This document shows positions 59,886-64,000 of a stretch of 64,000 bases of DNA, piece by piece (the first letter of the stretch is position 1; each line of letters opens with the position of its first letter). The DNA comes from Rapana venosa. Its lineage: Eukaryota > Mollusca > Gastropoda > Neogastropoda > Muricidae. Position numbers and translations under genes: made by a program. The stretch covers positions 57,803,326 through 57,867,325 of the forward strand of contig CM054140.1 in the NCBI GenBank assembly GCA_028751875.1, in the 5' to 3' direction. The notes below the pieces were generated by a model that saw only the letters and a program-made list of their open reading frames with translations, did no database searches and was not told where the DNA came from.

Positions 59886-60185
59886 TGGGCGTAGGAGTGG
59901 GAATCAATGCCTACTTGACAAAACACACAACCCTTTCCGCCCCAATTCACGTTCCTACGAAACCCAGTTTGCCGGAGATGGTTTTTTTGGTTTCATTAAA
60001 CTATTTGTGTCTTCGGGAGAGATTTCAGCCTCGGTCTGCTTCTTGCGCTCTCCGTCGACCACAGAGCTTGCTTACTCAAAGCAGCCAATCAATTTCCCGA
60101 TCCCGAAAAAGACTTCTATATTGACCAGTTAAGTCACTTTCAATACAGCATCCCAAAGACAGATCTAGGATCAAGTCTTCCTCTT
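59886..60185. other. Unassigned DNA
   Basis: Reads open in two plus frames but with no recognised peptide or splice evidence. Confidence 0.4.
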
Positions 60186-60189
60186 CTGA

Positions 60190-60470
60190 CGGCCCGGGTT
60201 TGAACCCCCGCCGGTTTTACCCCCCATTAGTTATCAGTTCCGATTCCACTGCCCCGAAAGTCCTTCAGATGAGGCTGTTCCGCCTTTCGGAATAGTAAGC
60301 CTTTGTGTGCAGGTGGAAACGGATGACCAAAAATAATAACCACAAGCACACTGGTGTATTTCAACTTCAGGCCCGAAGTCGGAACGCGTCAACCTTAGTG
60401 GTGAACAAAAATGGTCGCATACGCAAACCATATTACGATAGGTGAACCTCTGAGTTCTAGCCGAAGAAAG
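60190..60470 (+). mobile_element. SINE, two-hairpin tail family, internal deletion
   Basis: B-box GGGTTTGAACCCC, body CCTTCAGATGAGGCTGTTCC (the GTGTGC...TTAAA block is deleted), tail AGTCGGAACGCGTCAACCTT and GGTGAACCTCTGAGTTCTAG. Confidence 0.78.
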
Positions 60471-60714
60471 AAAACAACAAAAAACTTGGAGAAGCCAAAT
60501 CTAACTTTGTAGAACGGAGCGAAACTCCGCACACAACCAAGCCTATCTTTCGTACAAGGGTTCACTATGGCCGGAAAACGTATGGGTTCTGCAAATATTC
60601 AGCTTGCTCAAGACACTACTGAAGATTTCAATGCAGTGCCCCAGCCACATCTAAAGGAGTTAATATGTTACCGGAGAGGGTGCACGTGGAAATCTTGCCC
60701 TACATTGATATAAC

Positions 60715-60900
60715 CAAGGCCCCGTGTGCGAACGCACGCAGAACATCTTGTGCACACGGTTAAATCCTGTTCCGCTTTTCGTAAGGGTAGGCCATTGTGT
60801 GTCGGTGGGAACAGATGACAGAATTCACAAAACCGGATGTTTATAAAAACCACATAAGTGCTTATTCCATTATCCTGGATATAAAAGAAAATTTAAAAAA
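60715..60900 (+). mobile_element. 5'-truncated SINE, hairpin-tail family
   Basis: Starts at CAAGGCCCCGTGTGCGAACG and runs to CACATAAGTGCTTATTCCAT, TATCCTGGATATAAAAGAAA and an (AAAT)n end. The stem is ACCAC/GTGCT, so one pair is lost. Confidence 0.85.
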
Positions 60901-60909
60901 TAAATAAAT

Positions 60910-60913
<4 letters not shown>

Positions 60914-60976
<63 letters not shown>

Positions 60977-60992
60977 CCTCCCTCTCTCTCTT
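60914..60992. repeat. (CT)n microsatellite
   Basis: A pure CT run followed by CCCTCCCTCC. Confidence 0.95.
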
Positions 60993-61270
60993 GTAATCCT
61001 GCCTTTGCGGTAGATAAGATTGCAGGGTCATCAGCATAAAACAACCATGAAATAGTATTGATTTTATAATTATCTATTGGTTTTGTCATGACCTATGCAT
61101 GGTGATTCCGTGTTGCCTATGCAACCAGAAAGATCTTTGGCAAATACACTGAATAAAGCAGGACTTAGCACATTTCCTTGCAGTATCCTACCTTTTAAAA
61201 CTGGTATTTCAGAAGAGAAAGACCACATGAGTTCTGGTACACACTGTGGCATCATTGTACACATACTGAA
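60993..61270 (-). pseudogene. LINE reverse transcriptase fragment (palm domain)
   Basis: On minus, one frame has LKGRILQGNVLSPALFSVFA, the region of RT motif 4 (QGxxLSPxLF), then DLSGCIGNTESP. After a one-base shift the other frame reads INTISWLFYADDPAILSTA, containing the YADD catalytic box, then KAGLQE. This is the palm of a non-LTR retrotransposon polymerase. A frameshift separates the two motifs, and both ends are lost (CT microsatellite on one side). It cannot encode an active enzyme. Confidence 0.85.
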
Positions 61271-61394
61271 TTATTTAATAAGTCTCCTTTTATATCTAAA
61301 CGGTACACTTTCAGCAAAAGAGCCTCACGCGACCGTTTATCCACCATTAACACAGCTGCATTCCGACTTCCGAGATGTCTAAACACGACACCCG
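61271..61394. other. Short unassigned spacer
   Basis: AGCTGCATTCCGACTTCCGA near 61350 resembles a minus-oriented SINE tail remnant. Confidence 0.4.
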
Positions 61395-61672
61395 TGTACA
61401 TGCGATTTTAAAAATTTTGTCATCCCTTCCTACCGGCAAAAAAATGGCATACTCTTCCTAAAGACAGAACGGGTTTTAACGTGTGCGCGCGAGATGCTTT
61501 GCATGCGTTGGAACATGGGACCTCAGTTCCCAGTCTGATCCGAAAGACTTTCTGTGGAGTGGAGTCGATACAGATGTTAACTCCAGGGGGAAAATCCCTT
61601 TAAATATATGCTTTGGTGGTGACTCGAACCCAAGCCGTTAGATCATGAGCGCAGCGCTCAAACCACTAGGCT
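61395..61672 (-). mobile_element. tRNA-derived SINE, diverged
   Basis: On minus: GGTAGCCTAGTGGTTTGAGC head, body CCCCCTGGAGTTAACATCTG, and AGAGTATGCCATTTTTTTGC near its end. The 3' tail is altered. A poly-C run abuts its 5' end at 61673-61694. Confidence 0.82.
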
Positions 61673-61993
61673 ACCCCCCCCCCCCCCCCCCCCTCCTGTG
61701 GTATAGATGACACATTCTGCATACAATCTGCGCACTGCTAAAACATTAAATTAAGACGTCGAGCGCTGGGGCATTCCCAAGAAGACCAAGACCACCTCAT
61801 GCATACAGGGACACAGGCAAAGTTTCTACAAGTGCACATCATCACGCACAAACACTCTGCATTTCTGACGCAATTTCTTCAACACACCCTACAATTATTG
61901 CATTGCAAACTGATATGTTTCTTAACAAAAGCGATAAAGCACACACTGCAATGGCTTTCCTGGAAAAAAGATATGTGGAAAAAGATTACTAAC

Positions 61994-62019
61994 CTTGTAG
62001 GTTTGAAATGACACGCCAT
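61994..62019 (-). CDS. Possible first coding exon (very weak)
   Basis: ATGGCGTGTCATTTCAAACC encodes MACHFKPT and meets a CAAG then GTTAGTAA donor. The start context is good, but 26 bases cannot be assigned to any protein. Confidence 0.12.
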
Positions 62020-62319
62020 ACTTAAGTTCTCGACGGAAAGGCGTATGTTTGCTCATGCGCAGACAGCAGAAAATTTAATAATTTTATCCAATCAGCTGCC
62101 ACTTGTGAATATAAGGAAAAAGTTGTGCAAGCTGCCGTGTTTTTTGTGTGGGTGCATGTACACACACACATACACACACACCGCACATACACAATACGGT
62201 GTCTTGTATCATTTCATAGTTTGGATTGTTCTATTACTTTTAAATTTGATTTGATGTGTGATAAATGGCAAAAGATTTGTTCAGGAATTTTACTTTTTTT
62301 TTTCAGAGGGGTTGGGGGA

Positions 62320-62575
62320 GGGGCTGGTGCTTAGAGCGTAGAACTCGGTCGTATGATCGTAATTGAGGACGTGGGTCGAGTCTCTGTGTAGATGTCCACT
62401 TGAATTGACGGGATTCTTTAACTGGAGTCAATATTGGTAGGCCTACTGACTCAATTCGCCTGACAGTTCGTCAGCTTATACTATAAGCCTTGCCCTTGAG
62501 TGCGAGCACACGCAGAACTTCGTTCGCACGCGTTAAAACCCCATTTTCGTAGAAAAATAGGCCAGTGGCATGGAT
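62320..62575 (+). mobile_element. tRNA-derived SINE, diverged
   Basis: GGGCTGGTGCTTAGAGCGTA head with B-box-like GTGGGTCGAGTCT, then TTTAACTGGAGTCAATATTG and CACACGCAGAACTTCGTTCG. Confidence 0.65.
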
Positions 62576-62870
62576 GACCCAGCATGCATTTTGCTCCTGG
62601 AGGAGCATGGGCTTCGCCTGGTTTGAATTGCCCACCACACTGCCTGATTTTGTTTTCTTGAAATAGGACAGACTGGTCGATGCGCCATCTCTCAGGGGTA
62701 TCAGCAACAAATCATTGTCGCCACCAACTTCTACATTGATGTGGTCTAGGAAGCTAGAGCACCCAAATGTAGACACGTACAAACTGTGTAGACAAGAACT
62801 GAGGAGTGTGGTAACTTTGATTTTGTATTCTTGATAAAGATGGATAGATTTAATTAGGTTGTATGTTTCT
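62576..62870. other. Unassigned DNA
   Basis: A minus-strand frame at 62590-62780 has mixed composition and could be decayed transposon coding sequence. No motif is recognised. Confidence 0.35.
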
Positions 62871-62875
62871 TCCAG

Positions 62876-62915
<40 letters not shown>

Positions 62916-62916
62916 T
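62876..62916. repeat. Poly-C run of about 40 bases
   Basis: The longest pure homopolymer in the window together with that near 5200. Confidence 0.92.
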
Positions 62917-63483
62917 ACTCCCCAAAATACAGATTTGATGTCCTTCGAGAATTCTTTATAAAGTTTAGTGTTAGATAGGTCGCTGTGTGTTGTGACGATA
63001 ATATTTTTCTCGACATATCCGATTGATTGCCACTGTCACAGTAAGTGTTTGCAAGATGGGGCAGACCGATTGTCACTGTCACAGTAAATGTATGTAAGAT
63101 GGGGCAGATAGTTTAGGAGATAAATATGCAGGTGCATGTGCGACTGTACGCGCGTGCAACCATGCACGCGCGCGCGCACACACACACACACACACAGCCA
63201 CCACCACCACCACCGCCACTCAGCGACCACAACAACAAAAACACATGCGCGTATCCATGTTTGCAGTTTTCTCAATGGACAAGGGTAATCTGAAAACTGA
63301 ATGTGAAATTTGTATGTGCCTTTTTCTGTGTATACAGTTTTCTGTTCGTTTCAAACCTTTATCCCCCTTCGTAGATATAGGCTACACACGTTCAAAAGTA
63401 TCAAATAAGCACAAAAAAGATCCGATATCATTTATGTCAGAAAGGTGCCAAAATGTACAAATATTTAGCATGTACCCAAGGGA
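62917..63483. other. Unassigned DNA with CA/CACCAC run
   Basis: GATTGCCACTGTCACAGTAA and GATTGTCACTGTCACAGTAA (63024 and 63068) show a 44-bp duplication. A CACGCGCG/(CA)n/(CAC)n run lies at 63160-63220. Confidence 0.5.
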
Positions 63484-63524
63484 CCGGATAGCTCAGTGGT
63501 CAGAGCACTCGCTTTCCTTACCGT
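63484..63524 (+). mobile_element. tRNA-like head fragment
   Basis: GGATAGCTCAGTGGTCAGAG is a clear tRNA 5' arm and D-arm (A-box), then CACTCGCTTTCC. No B-box or acceptor arm follows, so it is not a tRNA gene. The same GAGCACTCGCTTTCC precedes the 5S-type SINE at about 15201. Confidence 0.6.
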
Positions 63525-63527
63525 AAC

Positions 63528-63961
63528 CTTAATTCTCTCTGTGCCAGGAGGCACACAAGGCTTGAACATCATTCCTCCACTGGTTCCGGTCTGCAGCTGT
63601 GCGTCGTGCGGCGTTCCACGTGCTCCAGCCTGCGCTGTTCCGCTCTACTTCTACCATTCGTCGCCATGTTGTTTTGGGCGTCCCCTTTTCCTTCTCCCTT
63701 CAGGTGTCCATCCCAGGGCAACAGCACAGTCGTCACTCCTGTCCTTTCTTAGGACATGTCCGATCCAGTTCCATCTCCGTCTTCTAATCTGGCTGATTTT
63801 TTCTGCTCCTGCTATTTCCAAGACTGTCTTGTTGGAAATGTGTTCTTGCCATCGGATCTTGAAGATCCTCCTCAGACAATTGGTTTGGAAAATGTCTAGT
63901 TTTTCTTCTTCTCCTTTCGTTAATTTCCAGGTCTCACATCCGTAGAGAAGAACTGACAAAA
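63528..63961 (-). pseudogene. LINE C-terminal region, frameshifted
   Basis: On minus: VLLYGCETWKLTKGEEEKLD, LRRIFKIRWQEHISN, WNWIGHVLRKD and RRKRGRPK, then, after a one-base loss in an A-run, VEVERNSAGWSTWNAARRTA, ADRNQWRNDVQALC and a stop. YGxExW, RxxxxIxWxDxxxN, RxxxxGHVxR and GRPKxTW are hallmarks of the region downstream of the polymerase in one large group of invertebrate LINEs (RTE/Jockey-like; clade uncertain). The 5' part continues beyond the window. The final frame ends next to a tRNA-like fragment. Confidence 0.88.
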
Positions 63962-64000
63962 CAAGGCTCTTGAAAAGGGATGCTTTGGTTTTTCTGCCGA

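Noticed and set aside
63484..63524. tRNA gene
   Set aside because: Only the 5' half resembles a tRNA. There is no anticodon arm, B-box or matching acceptor stem.

Overview
This window looks like non-coding-rich DNA from an animal, most likely a mollusc and probably a marine gastropod. The animal call rests on spliced, intron-rich gene structure, tRNA-derived and 5S-derived SINEs, LINE reverse-transcriptase remnants and very heavy microsatellite content. The gastropod call is an inference from repeat sequences I recall from gastropod genomes, and I could not check it here. There are no bacterial operons, no intact long reading frames outside repeats and no CRISPR array. Most long open frames are microsatellites or minisatellites whose unit length is a multiple of three.

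Layout. 0-8.9 kb: a 21-bp-unit minisatellite, then dense simple repeats (GA, CA, TA, GT, poly-C, poly-G) with SINE copies and a 5S-type SINE body. 9-22.5 kb: the most gene-like part. On the minus strand, three short exons with good splice signals (16078-16140, 15575-15673, 13724-13782) read as the C-terminal half of eukaryotic translation elongation factor 1 epsilon-1 (EEF1E1/AIMP3, a GST-C-like protein of the multi-aminoacyl-tRNA-synthetase complex). The terminal exon is ambiguous and the 5' exons were not found. The introns carry SINEs and other dispersed repeats. 22.5-42.2 kb: one satellite array of about 50 monomers, each about 300-380 bp, with a conserved imperfect palindrome of about 64 bp. 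The array is organised into a seven-monomer higher-order repeat of about 2.4 kb (three copies), followed by a four-monomer version of about 1.4 kb (two copies). 42.2-46.3 kb: microsatellites and the 3' end of a LINE with its terminal tail. 46.9-57.1 kb: a series of unrelated tandem repeats (units of 15, about 105, about 89, about 80, 48 and 47 bp). 57.2-64 kb: many SINEs, two LINE fragments, homopolymer G/C runs and a few possible first or internal exons on the minus strand.

How things relate. The most abundant SINE has a tRNA-like head, a conserved central body and a 3' tail that resembles the 3' end of the LINE at 44.1-45.8 kb. Both tails contain a six-base-pair stem that is kept in spite of a base change on both arms, which suggests the LINE machinery mobilises this SINE. 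A second SINE tail type ends in two adjacent small hairpins. Several of the tandem arrays, which differ in sequence, also carry short inverted repeats. No complete gene lies in the window, and the strongest candidate for something undescribed is the 20-kb hairpin satellite.
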